Source: DAIDKA01 sp036267975
GTDB lineage: Bacteria; Pseudomonadota; Gammaproteobacteria; Steroidobacterales; Steroidobacteraceae
Assembly (NCBI GenBank): GCA_036267975.1
Contig: DATAVA010000012.1
Span: 1 to 64,000, forward strand
Direction of reading: 5' to 3'
DNA length: 64,000 nt
The notes below the pieces were generated by a model. It was given only the letters and a program-made list of their open reading frames with translations, was not told the DNA's origin and did not search any database. A program made the translations under genes and the position numbers. This document shows positions 1 to 6,970 of this stretch, one piece after another (within the stretch, counting starts at the first letter, position 1; each line of letters begins with the position of its first letter).

Positions 1-187
1 GGCTTTTCAGAAAATGCGCGAGCAGCTGGAGTCGGAACGCTCGGTCACGATGCAGCGCTGGGCACGCCGCGAGAAGCAGCTGCAAAGCGGGCTGGCCGAC
101 TTGCTCGGCGTGGCCGGGGACATTCAGGGGCTCGCCCAGCAGGAACTGCCGGCCCTCGAACTGGAACCTCCCGAGGGCCACGTCTAG
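1..187 (+). CDS. DUF2130 family protein, C-terminal fragment
   Basis: The reading frame enters from the left edge (codons in frame from base 2) and ends at TAG 185-187, so only about 61 C-terminal residues are visible. They contain KMREQLESER and WARREKQL followed by LLGVAGDIQGL. This fits the usual end of DUF2130 proteins, a long coiled-coil family of unknown function in which a charged helix with a W..RE.Q pattern precedes a GD(L/I)QG motif. The tail LELEPPEGHV is acidic. The rest of the gene lies outside the window, so completeness cannot be judged. The family call is from memory of the motif. Confidence 0.6.
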   Translation, partial: AFQKMREQLESERSVTMQRWARREKQLQSGLADLLGVAGDIQGLAQQELPALELEPPEGHV

Positions 188-215
188 GCGCTGTGATACT
201 GCGCCATCTCAACCG

Positions 216-221
216 TATATT
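216..221 (+). promoter_or_regulatory. -10-like hexamer directly before the sigma factor gene
   Basis: TATATT lies 5 nt before the ATG at 227, and no Shine-Dalgarno sequence is seen. If used, transcription would start at or next to the A of the start codon. No convincing -35 element is seen 16-18 nt upstream. An ECF sigma factor might use its own, different promoter, so this is a weak call. Confidence 0.22.
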
Positions 222-226
222 GCAGC

Positions 227-754
227 ATGACGGCGCACGACGCGAAGCGGCTGCAGGAAGCGGAAGGATCGCCCCCGGGAATCGACTGGAACGCGGTATA
301 CGCCGACCAGCTCCCGCGTGTCTATAACTACTTCCGGTTCCGCGCCGCCCGCTCGCACGATGTCGAAGAGCTCACTGCGCGCACTTTCGAGAAAGCGTGG
401 CGGGCGCGTGCCAAGTATCGACGCGACCTGGCCGGATTTTCGACCTGGCTGTTTGCCATCGCGCGCAATGTGATGACGGATCAGCTGCGCGCGGATGCGC
501 TTCGGACCCGGGCGGCAACCTGGTCCGAGCCAATCGAGCAGGTCACCCCGGAGGGCAACGCGATGCACGGCTCAGACATGGAGCGGTTGGCCACGCTCAC
601 GGCCGGACTTGCCGACCGGCACAAGGAACTCATTGCACTCAAATACGGCGCCGCCTTGAGCAATCGGATGATTGCCCGCGTCACGGGTCTGAGTGAATCG
701 AATGTGGGCACGACACTGCAGCGAACCGTCGAGCGGCTCCGGGCACGGTGGTAG
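227..754 (+). CDS. ECF-type RNA polymerase sigma factor
   Basis: This 175-residue protein has the two-domain layout of extracytoplasmic function sigma factors. Region 2 spans about residues 22-90 (RVYNYFRFR, DVEELTARTFEKAW, FSTWLFAIARN, then a basic stretch). Region 4 spans about 122-175 (LADRHKELIALKYGAALSNRMIARVTGLSESNVGTT..), where the helix-turn-helix would read the -35 element. A variable linker joins them. The next gene starts 7 nt after the stop and encodes a single-pass membrane protein, the usual place for a cognate anti-sigma factor. Target genes are not visible. The family is certain. The signal is inferred from the partner, whose outer domain looks like a haem protein. Confidence 0.92.
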   Translation: MTAHDAKRLQEAEGSPPGIDWNAVYADQLPRVYNYFRFRAARSHDVEELTARTFEKAWRARAKYRRDLAGFSTWLFAIARNVMTDQLRADALRTRAATWSEPIEQVTPEGNAMHGSDMERLATLTAGLADRHKELIALKYGAALSNRMIARVTGLSESNVGTTLQRTVERLRARW

Positions 755-761
755 CAGGAGC

Positions 762-1625
762 ATGAATATGGATGACCAGTTCCTTCATCGCTTGCGGCGC
801 GACCCACCGGCCGGATTTGCGACCCGGCTGAAGTGGCAGCTGGATCAGCCGGCGGCGGCTCGCCCGTCGCGGGTACGGCTGCTGCTCGTGTTCGCAATTT
901 TCGGTACCGCGTTCGCGCTGGTATCACCGCCGGTGCGACGCGTCCTGGGCGATCTATTTGCCCACACTCCGGTACAAAGTACCGACCTGCTGCAATTGCC
1001 GCCGCCTTCTGTTCCGGGCGTGTACCGCGAGGCTGAAAGTGCGCCTGGCACCGTGTCGCCGCGCCATGAAGCGCTGATTCCGCAGGCTGCCGCGCCGCAA
1101 GCGGAGACGCTGCCGACGTCCCGGGAAGTCTCACGCGCTGCCCAGCCGGCACCCGATGCTCAACCGGTCGCCGCGCCCGCCGTCAAGTCGAATTTCGTCA
1201 TCGCGCCCATCACGAGCTCCGGGCCGCAACCACCGCAGCAGCAGGCCGCAGCGGCGGTTGCCACTCGCCAGGGTCTGTTCAAAGTCCTGGGTTTCCTGAT
1301 GGCGCCGCTGAGCCTGATGAGGCAGCAACATTTGCCGGTCAACATGGATGTTGCCGGGGTCAGCGCGAATCGATTGGCGGACCTGTCGTCCCTGGTCCCG
1401 GAGGTTTTTCAGAAAGACACGAGACCGTTCGTCGTGGAAACCCGCGCCCTTGACATCATCTGGATGCAGCCTGAAGACTTCGAAGCGAAATCCGGGGCGC
1501 TCACCCTTGCCGCGGACGCTCTGGACGGGGCGGTCGCAAGCCGTGATGAAGGCGCTGCGCTCAAGGCAATCGACCAGATCCAGATGGCGTGTCGCGGGTG
1601 CCACGATGTCTACCGAAAGAACTGA
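762..1625 (+). CDS. Membrane-anchored anti-sigma candidate with periplasmic cytochrome c'-like domain
   Basis: The start chosen is the ATG at 762, preceded by GCAGGAG; 287 residues. Residues 1-37 are charged and cytoplasmic (FLHRLRRDPPAGFATRLKWQL). One hydrophobic segment follows at about 40-58 (RLLLVFAIFGTAFALV), then a long Pro/Ala/Gln-rich linker (about 75-175), then a helical domain from about 185 to the end. That domain carries the cytochrome c' (class II) signature: VETRALDIIW, then CRGCHDVYRKN at the extreme C terminus, with CxxCH for covalent haem c. N-in/C-out topology would put the haem in the periplasm, where c-type haem is attached. Position just after an ECF sigma gene suggests an anti-sigma role, an inference because no zinc-binding ZAS motif is present. 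Confidence 0.72.
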   Translation: MNMDDQFLHRLRRDPPAGFATRLKWQLDQPAAARPSRVRLLLVFAIFGTAFALVSPPVRRVLGDLFAHTPVQSTDLLQLPPPSVPGVYREAESAPGTVSPRHEALIPQAAAPQAETLPTSREVSRAAQPAPDAQPVAAPAVKSNFVIAPITSSGPQPPQQQAAAAVATRQGLFKVLGFLMAPLSLMRQQHLPVNMDVAGVSANRLADLSSLVPEVFQKDTRPFVVETRALDIIWMQPEDFEAKSGALTLAADALDGAVASRDEGAALKAIDQIQMACRGCHDVYRKN

Positions 1626-1637
1626 CGGTACTGCAAC

Positions 1638-2152
1638 ATGAACACCAACCGCATGGAGGCCTTCAGCGATGGGGTCATCGCCATATTCCAAAGTTCGCGG
1701 GCTATGCGCTGAGCTTCATCTATGTCGGCATCTACTGGAACAACCACCACCACATGCTGCATGCGACCCGGCTGGTCAGCGGCGCCATCCTGTGGGCCAA
1801 TCTGAATCTGCTGTTCTGGCTGTCGATGTTCCCGATCGTGACCGAATGGGCGGGCGAGAACCACACCGCCAGCGTGCCCACCGCGCTCTACGGCGCAGTC
1901 CTGCTGCTGGCCGCCGTCGCGTACTGGGTGCTGCAGCGGGTTATCATCACCGCACAGGGGCCGCAGTCCTTGCTGCAACGGGCGGTGGGGCGCGATCTGA
2001 AGGGCAAGCTTTCGCCGCTCCTATATGCGCTCGGCATCGGCGTCGCGTTCTGGGCGCCCTGGCTGGCGCAGGCGCTGTACCTGCTTGTGGCGCTGCTGTG
2101 GCTCATTCCGGATCGGCGCATCGAAAACGCGCTGCTGAAGAGCCGCAGCTAG
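1638..2152 (+). pseudogene. TMEM175-family potassium channel, disrupted by internal deletion and frameshift
   Basis: From the ATG at 1638 the frame encodes MNTNRMEAFSDGVIAI, the exact opening of bacterial TMEM175/DUF1211 channels including the FSDG filter-helix motif. It then runs into a stop at 1710-1712. A second frame resumes within a few codons at PKFAGYALSFIYVGIYWNNHHHML and continues through ALLWLIPDRRIE to a stop at 2150-2152, matching the rest of the family. Homologues have about 25 further residues between these blocks, ending TM1 and starting TM2. The junction near 1684-1689 therefore looks like a deletion of roughly 75-80 bp that is not a multiple of three. An assembly error is possible, but the missing length argues for a real lesion. 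Confidence 0.75.
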
Positions 2153-3060
2153 GCGCCCAGCTTGGCGCGGTTTTCAGCGAAGAAGGCCTTGACGGTGGTG
2201 GCCGGGCGGCCGGTGAGGTCGGCGACCGCAGTGCTGGTGAATGCCAGCGATGGGCCGGCAAAACTGCGCGGCGCCGGCGCATTCGGATCGGCCGGCACCA
2301 CGGAGATCGGCTTGCCGGTGGCGGCAGTGGCCGCCGCGGCGATGTCCGCGACCCCGAGCAGCGCGGGTCCGGTGATGTCGTAGATCTTGTTGTCGTGCCC
2401 CGGCGTAGCGAGCGCGGCAGCGGCGCTGGCCGCGCAGTCGCCGCGGCTCACGTAGCCCACGCGTACTTCGTGCGCCGCGACGGTCGCCTTGCCATCCGCC
2501 ACCATCCTGGCGGCCTGTGGCAGCAGGATCTCCATATATAGAGAGTTGCGCAGGAAGGTGTAGGCGACGCCGCTTTTGCGCAGTAGCGCCTCGGTCGCGA
2601 CGTGATCGACGGCGATGCCTTGGGTATCGCCCTTGCTGATACCCAGCCATGACGTATAGGCAATCTGTTTGACGCCGGCGGCCTTGGCCGCATCGATGGC
2701 ATGGCCGTGGGCAACCGAGCGCGGTCCGGCACTCGTGCCGATGCTGATCAGCAGCATGCGGGTCCCGCCGGCGAAGGCAGCCGGGAGTGATTCGGGCTTT
2801 GAAAAGTCGCCGAAGCGCGTCGCCGCCCCGAGCTTTGCGTACTGCGCGAGCGCTTCGGGGGTGCGGCTGACCAGGATTAGACTCCGGGCGGGCACGCCCG
2901 TCGCCAGCAGGTCCTTGACGGCCTGGTCGCCCAGTTGGCCCGAGGCCCCGGAAATGACGATCCGGTCATTGCCCGCGGCCATGGCCGGGGTTGCGGTGCC
3001 ACTCAAGAGCACGCCGGCCGCGGCCATCTCCAACAGCTCGCGTCGTGTCAGCTGGGTCAT
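2149..3060 (-). CDS. Exported NmrA/QorB-like NAD(P)-binding oxidoreductase
   Basis: The start is set at the ATG at 3060, which has GGAGG seven bases upstream; 303 residues. The N terminus reads TRRELLEMAAAGVLLSG..PAMA, a twin-arginine-like signal (RR followed by a hydrophobic core and AxA). The mature part begins with a Rossmann fold, GASGQLG (GxxGxxG), followed by atypical extended-SDR features: ILVSRTPEAL, YTSWLGI and FLRNSLYME. This matches the NmrA-like/quinone oxidoreductase 2 (QorB) group, which uses NAD(P)H. The substrate is unknown. It is convergent with the TMEM175 remnant (4-nt overlap) and divergent from the methyltransferase at 3149. The Tat signal would fit a protein exported already loaded with its nucleotide. 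Confidence 0.8.
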   Translation of the reverse strand: MTQLTRRELLEMAAAGVLLSGTATPAMAAGNDRIVISGASGQLGDQAVKDLLATGVPARSLILVSRTPEALAQYAKLGAATRFGDFSKPESLPAAFAGGTRMLLISIGTSAGPRSVAHGHAIDAAKAAGVKQIAYTSWLGISKGDTQGIAVDHVATEALLRKSGVAYTFLRNSLYMEILLPQAARMVADGKATVAAHEVRVGYVSRGDCAASAAAALATPGHDNKIYDITGPALLGVADIAAAATAATGKPISVVPADPNAPAPRSFAGPSLAFTSTAVADLTGRPATTVKAFFAENRAKLGA

Positions 3061-3148
3061 GTGGTATCCCTCCTGCGTTGAATTCGCGCTTCCCTGAGTC
3101 TGTATCCTCGCATATCCTGCCGCGCACACGAACACGCGGGAGAAAGAC

Positions 3149-3928
3149 ATGATGCGTCGAAATATTTGCGCTGGCATGGCGCTGGTTGCCGCCGGAGTTT
3201 TCGCGTGCGGCGCCCTGCCGGCCAGGGCCGACGATGCCGCGGTGTACACCCTGCCGTCCGGCACGCCCGCCTATATCCGCGCGGCCATCGATGACCCGGC
3301 GCGGACGCCTGAGCAACGCGCCCGCGATGCGAACCGCAAGCCGGCCGAACTGCTGATGATGTCGGGCATCCGCCCCGGCAATACCGTGGTCGAGTTCGCC
3401 TCCTTCGGCCAGTACTTCACGACCTTCCTCTCGGACATCGCGGGTCCGAAGGGCAAGGTGTACATGTACGATCTGCCCTATACCGACAAGCGCGCCGGCG
3501 ATGCGAGCCGCGCCTTCGTCGCGGCGCACCCGAACGCGCAATACCAGCTTGTGGACTACAACACGGTGGAGCTGCCGCAGAAGGTCGATGAGGTGTTCAT
3601 GGTGCTCTACTACCATGACCTGTTCATCAACCACATTGATACGGCGAGCCTGAACAAGCGCATCTTCAATGCGCTCAAGCCCGGCGGCATCTTCCTGGTC
3701 GTCGACCACAATGCGAAGCCAGGCTCCGGCACCACCGATACCGCGAAACTGCACCGCATCGACCCGGCGGTCATCCGCAAAGAAGTCCCGGCGGCCGGCT
3801 TCAGGCTGGTCAAGGAGAGCAAGCTGCTCGCGCACCCGGGCGATGACCACACGCAATTGGTGTTCGCTCCGAGCCTGCGCGGACTGACCGACCAGACGGT
3901 GTTCGTGTTCCGCAAGCCGCGGGGCTGA
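3149..3928 (+). CDS. Secreted class I SAM-dependent methyltransferase-like protein
   Basis: This 259-residue protein begins with a signal peptide (about residues 1-28: MMRRNICAGMALVAAGVF..LPARA). The mature protein has a predicted-methyltransferase fold: RPGNTVVEFASFGQYFTTFL (motif I region), KVYMYDLP, and ALKPGGIFLVVDH, the usual strand after the post-I helix. It resembles COG4798 predicted methyltransferases. The glycine-rich loop is poor (EFASFGQYF instead of ExGxGxG), so SAM binding is uncertain. An ATG preceded by GGGAGAAAGAC supports the start. A methyltransferase-like protein sent out of the cytoplasm, where SAM is not known to be supplied, is odd. It may have another role. Confidence 0.78.
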   Translation: MMRRNICAGMALVAAGVFACGALPARADDAAVYTLPSGTPAYIRAAIDDPARTPEQRARDANRKPAELLMMSGIRPGNTVVEFASFGQYFTTFLSDIAGPKGKVYMYDLPYTDKRAGDASRAFVAAHPNAQYQLVDYNTVELPQKVDEVFMVLYYHDLFINHIDTASLNKRIFNALKPGGIFLVVDHNAKPGSGTTDTAKLHRIDPAVIRKEVPAAGFRLVKESKLLAHPGDDHTQLVFAPSLRGLTDQTVFVFRKPRG

Positions 3929-3937
3929 AGGCGACGC

Positions 3938-4411
3938 ATGTCCGGCTACGAAGGCGGTTGTACCTGTCGGGTGGTGCGCTATCGTCTGAATGAGAAGCCG
4001 ATGTTCATACATTGCTGCCACTGCCGCTGGTGCCAGCGTGAAACGGGCGCTTCGTTTGCGCTGAACGCCCTCATCGAGTTTGACCGCATGGAGCTGCTCA
4101 GCGGGGCGGTGGACATCATCGCGACGCCGTCGAACAGCGGCCGGGGCCAGCGCATTTCGCGCTGCCCGACCTGCCGTATTGCGCTGTGGAGCAACTACGG
4201 TGGCGGCGGTGATGCGATTCGTTTCGTGCGTGTCGGCACGCTCGATGAGCCGGATCGGTGCCCGCCGGACGTGCACATCTTTACGCAGTCCAAACAACCC
4301 TGGGTGGTGCTGCCGCCGGGGGTGCCGGCCTTTGCCGAGTACTACAAGGCCGCCGAACTGTGGCCGGCCGCGAGCCGCGCGCGTCGTGCCGCGGTCATGG
4401 CGCGCGTTTGA
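3938..4411 (+). CDS. GFA/CENP-V family zinc protein
   Basis: These 157 residues have the cysteine pattern of the glutathione-dependent formaldehyde-activating (GFA) family: GGCTCR near the N terminus, CCHCRWCQRETG at about residues 27-38, and CPTCRIALW at about 75-83, giving two zinc sites. The start is 9 nt after the methyltransferase stop, so the two may be co-transcribed. The family includes Gfa, which helps condense formaldehyde with glutathione, but most members have no proven substrate, so no specific reaction is claimed. The 3' end overlaps the convergent acyltransferase gene by 17 nt. A second GFA protein lies at 63500-63901. Confidence 0.85.
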   Translation: MSGYEGGCTCRVVRYRLNEKPMFIHCCHCRWCQRETGASFALNALIEFDRMELLSGAVDIIATPSNSGRGQRISRCPTCRIALWSNYGGGGDAIRFVRVGTLDEPDRCPPDVHIFTQSKQPWVVLPPGVPAFAEYYKAAELWPAASRARRAAVMARV

Positions 4412-5123
4412 ACTGCGGCACCATGTGGCGCAACTGGCCCTCGATCCACTCCTGCGCTTCGGCGTTGATCTCGCGCGGATCGCGCCCGGCCGCCTTGATG
4501 GGCGGGCCGATGACGACCCGCACCGTGCCGCGCTTTTTGAGCAGGCCGCGGCGCGGCCAGAAATAGCCGGCGTTGTGGGCCACGGGGATCACGAGCTTGC
4601 CGGTCTGTGAAGCGAGCAGCGCCCCGCTGACGCCATAACGGCGCGTCTGACCGGCCGGCATGCGCGTGCCTTCCGGAAACATCACGATCCAGTCGCCTTC
4701 CTGCAGCCGCTGGCGCCCCTGCTCGATCACCTGGTTGACGGCGTTGTGCCCCGCGCCGCGATCGATGGCGATGGCGTGCAGCAGCCGGATGCCCCAGCCG
4801 ACGAAGGGCAGCCACAGCAGCTCGCGCTTGAGCACCCATACCTGGCGCGGAAAAACGACCCCGATGGCCAGGGTTTCCCAGGTGGAGGCGTGCTTCCACA
4901 GGGCAATGTGATTGTCAGCGGGGATGTGCTCGCGACCCTCCACGGTGTAGTCCAGGCGGCACAGCCACCGCAGCACCGTCAGCAGCACCGCGGCCCACAC
5001 GCGCGCCAATGCGGCGCGCCGCGGAAAGGGCACGCACAGTGCCATGCATACGAAGGCGATGGAGTACAGAAAGGTCCAGACGAACAAAAACAGCGTGTAG
5101 AGCAGTGAAGCCAGAAATTGCAT
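4395..5123 (-). CDS. plsC: 1-acyl-sn-glycerol-3-phosphate acyltransferase (PlsC-like)
   Basis: This 242-residue protein starts MQFLASLLYTLFLFVW, with an N-terminal membrane segment and a second hydrophobic stretch. It carries acyltransferase block I as KHASTWE (HxxxxE in place of the classic HxxxxD, a variant common in proteobacterial PlsC paralogues), block II around GIRLLHAIAIDRG and block III as FPEGTR. The expected reaction is acylation of lysophosphatidic acid at the sn-2 position on the inner membrane, though lyso-ornithine or other lyso-lipid substrates are possible. The ATG at 5123 was preferred over longer in-frame starts because the upstream codons look non-coding. A TATACT hexamer sits 8 nt before it. 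Confidence 0.82.
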   Translation of the reverse strand: MQFLASLLYTLFLFVWTFLYSIAFVCMALCVPFPRRAALARVWAAVLLTVLRWLCRLDYTVEGREHIPADNHIALWKHASTWETLAIGVVFPRQVWVLKRELLWLPFVGWGIRLLHAIAIDRGAGHNAVNQVIEQGRQRLQEGDWIVMFPEGTRMPAGQTRRYGVSGALLASQTGKLVIPVAHNAGYFWPRRGLLKKRGTVRVVIGPPIKAAGRDPREINAEAQEWIEGQLRHMVPQFKRAP

Positions 5124-5131
5124 GGGCGCGA

Positions 5132-5137
5132 AGTATA
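5132..5137 (-). promoter_or_regulatory. -10 hexamer for the acyltransferase gene
   Basis: On the minus strand TATACT (5/6 to TATAAT) lies 8 nt before the ATG at 5123, with no Shine-Dalgarno sequence between. A TTGCAG at 5162-5157 is a possible -35 with a long 19-nt spacer. Use of this site would give an almost leaderless message. Confidence 0.38.
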
Positions 5138-5175
5138 GCGATGACTTCAGTGTGTGCTGCAACCCGATGATTCGC

Positions 5176-5198
5176 GTGCAATTGCACCGTTCGGTAGC
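5176..5198 (+). promoter_or_regulatory. Palindrome and second NtrC-like site upstream of glnA
   Basis: GTGCAATTGCAC (5176-5187) is a perfect 12-bp palindrome. TGCACCGTTCGGTAGC (5183-5198) overlaps it and resembles an NtrC site (TGCACC-N-GGTGC) with one good half and one degenerate half. It lies about 115 bp upstream of the stronger NtrC site and could help oligomer formation. This is a weak call by itself. Confidence 0.3.
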
Positions 5199-5231
5199 CT
5201 GTCCGCCGCACCGAAAACATGCATTTCGGGG

Positions 5232-5261
5232 TTTCCAACCACGCGGAATTGATTTTATAGT
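5232..5261 (+). promoter_or_regulatory. Possible sigma-70 promoter upstream of glnA
   Basis: TATAGT at 5256-5261 is a fair -10. TTTCCA at 5232-5237, 18 nt upstream, is a poor -35. The arrangement recalls the enteric glnA region, where a vegetative promoter lies upstream of the sigma-54 promoter and overlaps NtrC sites. It is supported only by the -10. Confidence 0.28.
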
Positions 5262-5300
5262 ACACGCCACGCCCCATTTGAGAGCGTCGACATTTACAAT

Positions 5301-5318
5301 TGCTCCATGGTGGTGCGA
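5301..5318 (+). promoter_or_regulatory. NtrC-binding site (enhancer) for glnA
   Basis: TGCTCCATGGTGGTGCGA matches the enteric NtrC dyad (TGCACCA-N3-TGGTGCA) in nearly all conserved positions and has the same length. Its centre is about 58 bp upstream of the -24 element and about 85 bp upstream of the expected transcription start, a normal distance for an activator that contacts sigma-54 polymerase by DNA looping. The activator gene ntrC is encoded 3 kb downstream. Confidence 0.62.
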
Positions 5319-5366
5319 GATTTCCCGGCCCTCGCTCTAACTCGTTGATTCCAGACTGCCTCATGC

Positions 5367-5382
5367 TGGCACAAGGGCTGCA
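5367..5382 (+). promoter_or_regulatory. Sigma-54 (-24/-12) promoter of glnA
   Basis: TGGCAC, five bases, then CTGCA places GG (5368-5369) and GC (5380-5381) at exactly the spacing required of a -24/-12 promoter (TGGCAC-N5-TTGCA, one mismatch). Transcription should begin about 12 nt after the GC, near 5393, giving a leader of about 40 nt with GGAGG before the glnA ATG. Together with the NtrC site this predicts induction by nitrogen limitation. Confidence 0.78.
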
Positions 5383-5431
5383 ATATCCTGCCGCTCGATG
5401 CGCATCGGGCAATCCCATTTTCGGAGGCGAT

Positions 5432-6841
5432 ATGACACCGACTGATGTACTGAAGCTAATAAAAGAGAAGGAGGTCAAGTACGCAGATCTCCGGTTCACG
5501 GATACCCGCGGCAAGGAGCAGCACGTCTCCATTCCGGCCCGCCTGGTCGACGCCGATCTGTTTACGGACGGAAAAATGTTCGACGGATCCTCGATCGCCG
5601 GCTGGAAGGGGATCAATGAGTCCGACATGATCCTGATGCCGGATGCGAACACCGCGGTCCTGGATCCGTTCTTCGAAGACGCCACCGTCAACATCCGCTG
5701 CGACGTCATCGAGCCGGCCACCATGCAAGGCTACGAGCGCGATCCGCGTTCGACCGCGCGGCGTGCCGAGGCCTACCTGAAGTCCACCGGCATTGCGGAC
5801 GGCGCCTTGTTCGGTCCGGAAAACGAATTCTTCATTTTCGACAGCGTCCGCAGCGGTTCGAGCCTCAACGGCTGCTTCTACGAAATCGACTCCGTCCAGG
5901 GTGCCTGGAACTCCGGCAAGGATTATGTCGAAGGCAATAAGGGGCACCGCCCGACCGTCAAGGGCGGCTACTTCCCGGTGCCGCCGATCGATGCGTTCCA
6001 GGACATCCGTTCGGCCATGTGCGATGCCCTCGAAGAGATGGGCATGGTGGTCGAAGTGCACCATCACGAAGTCGCCACCGGCGGCCAGTGCGAAATCGGG
6101 GTGGGCCCGGGGGGTCTCGTCAGCAAGGCGGACCAGGTGCAGATTCTGAAGTATGCCGTGCTCAACGTTGCGCACAGCTATGGCAAGACGGCGACCTTCA
6201 TGCCGAAGCCCCTGGTCGGTGACAACGGCAGCGGCATGCACGTCCACCAGTCCTTGCAGAAAGACGGCAAGGCGCTGTTCGCCGGCGACAAGTACGGTGG
6301 CCTGTCCGAGCTCGCCCTGTACTACATCGGCGGCATCATCAAGCACGCCAAGGCGATCAACGCGATCACCAACGCTTCCACCAACAGCTACAAGCGCCTC
6401 GTACCCGGCTTCGAAGCGCCCGTGATGCTGGCGTATTCCGCGCGCAATCGCTCGGCCTCGATCCGCATTCCCTGGGTGTCGAACCCGAAGGCGCGGCGCA
6501 TCGAAGTACGCTTCCCCGACTCCACCTCGAATCCGTACTTCGCGTTCACGGCGATGATGATGGCTGGCCTGGACGGTATCCAGAACAAGATCCACCCCGG
6601 CGATCCGGCCGACAAGGACCTGTACGACCTGGAGCCTGAGGAGGCTGCGCACATCCCGACCGTGTGCCATTCACTGGACATGGCACTGGAGCATCTGGAC
6701 AAGGACCGCGAGTTCCTGACCCGCGGCGGGGTGTTCACGAACGATCTGATCGATGCCTACATCGCGCTGAAGATGCAGGAAGTGACTCGGCTGCGGATGT
6801 CCACGCACCCGGTGGAACTGGAGTTGTATTACAGCTGCTAA
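5432..6841 (+). CDS. glnA: Glutamine synthetase, type I
   Basis: This 469-residue enzyme condenses glutamate and ammonia to glutamine with ATP in the cytoplasm. Visible family marks are FDGSSIAGWKGI (about 49-60), GPENEFFIFD (about 128-137, the catalytic Glu loop), VEVHHHEVATGGQCEIG (about 207-223), NGSGMHVHQS (about 264-273), and NRSASIRIP. The adenylylation loop is intact (KDLYDLEPEE, Tyr near 397), so the enzyme should be subject to GlnE control. The length is typical of GSI-beta. The ATG at 5432 is preferred over longer in-frame starts because GGAGG lies four bases upstream. Control from the sigma-54/NtrC region is described separately. Confidence 0.98.
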   Translation: MTPTDVLKLIKEKEVKYADLRFTDTRGKEQHVSIPARLVDADLFTDGKMFDGSSIAGWKGINESDMILMPDANTAVLDPFFEDATVNIRCDVIEPATMQGYERDPRSTARRAEAYLKSTGIADGALFGPENEFFIFDSVRSGSSLNGCFYEIDSVQGAWNSGKDYVEGNKGHRPTVKGGYFPVPPIDAFQDIRSAMCDALEEMGMVVEVHHHEVATGGQCEIGVGPGGLVSKADQVQILKYAVLNVAHSYGKTATFMPKPLVGDNGSGMHVHQSLQKDGKALFAGDKYGGLSELALYYIGGIIKHAKAINAITNASTNSYKRLVPGFEAPVMLAYSARNRSASIRIPWVSNPKARRIEVRFPDSTSNPYFAFTAMMMAGLDGIQNKIHPGDPADKDLYDLEPEEAAHIPTVCHSLDMALEHLDKDREFLTRGGVFTNDLIDAYIALKMQEVTRLRMSTHPVELELYYSC

Positions 6842-6894
6842 TGACACCGGTGGCAGTCTTCGATAATGCACCGCAGAAATGCAACAACCCGGCT

Positions 6895-6936
6895 CCCCCG
6901 CTAACCGCGGGGGGGTACGGTTGCAGTCTATTTTTG
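6895..6936 (+). terminator. Probable intrinsic terminator after glnA
   Basis: CCCCCGC (6895-6901), loop TAACC, then GCGGGGG (6907-6913) form a perfect 7-bp G+C stem 54 nt after the glnA stop. A T-rich run (TATTTTTG, about 6928-6936) follows after a gap of about 14 nt rather than directly, so termination efficiency is uncertain. The hairpin separates glnA from the promoter-like sequence at 6934. Confidence 0.45.
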
Positions 6937-6962
6937 TCCTCCGCCCCGGTCGGGGCTATGCT
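6934..6962 (+). promoter_or_regulatory. Promoter for the DUF4124 gene and possibly ntrBC
   Basis: TTGTCC (6934-6939), a 17-nt spacer and TATGCT (6957-6962) make a reasonable sigma-70 promoter. The predicted start would be at about 6969-6971, next to the ATG at 6971, so the message would be leaderless or nearly so. Confidence 0.48.
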
Positions 6963-6970
6963 CAGGGTAT

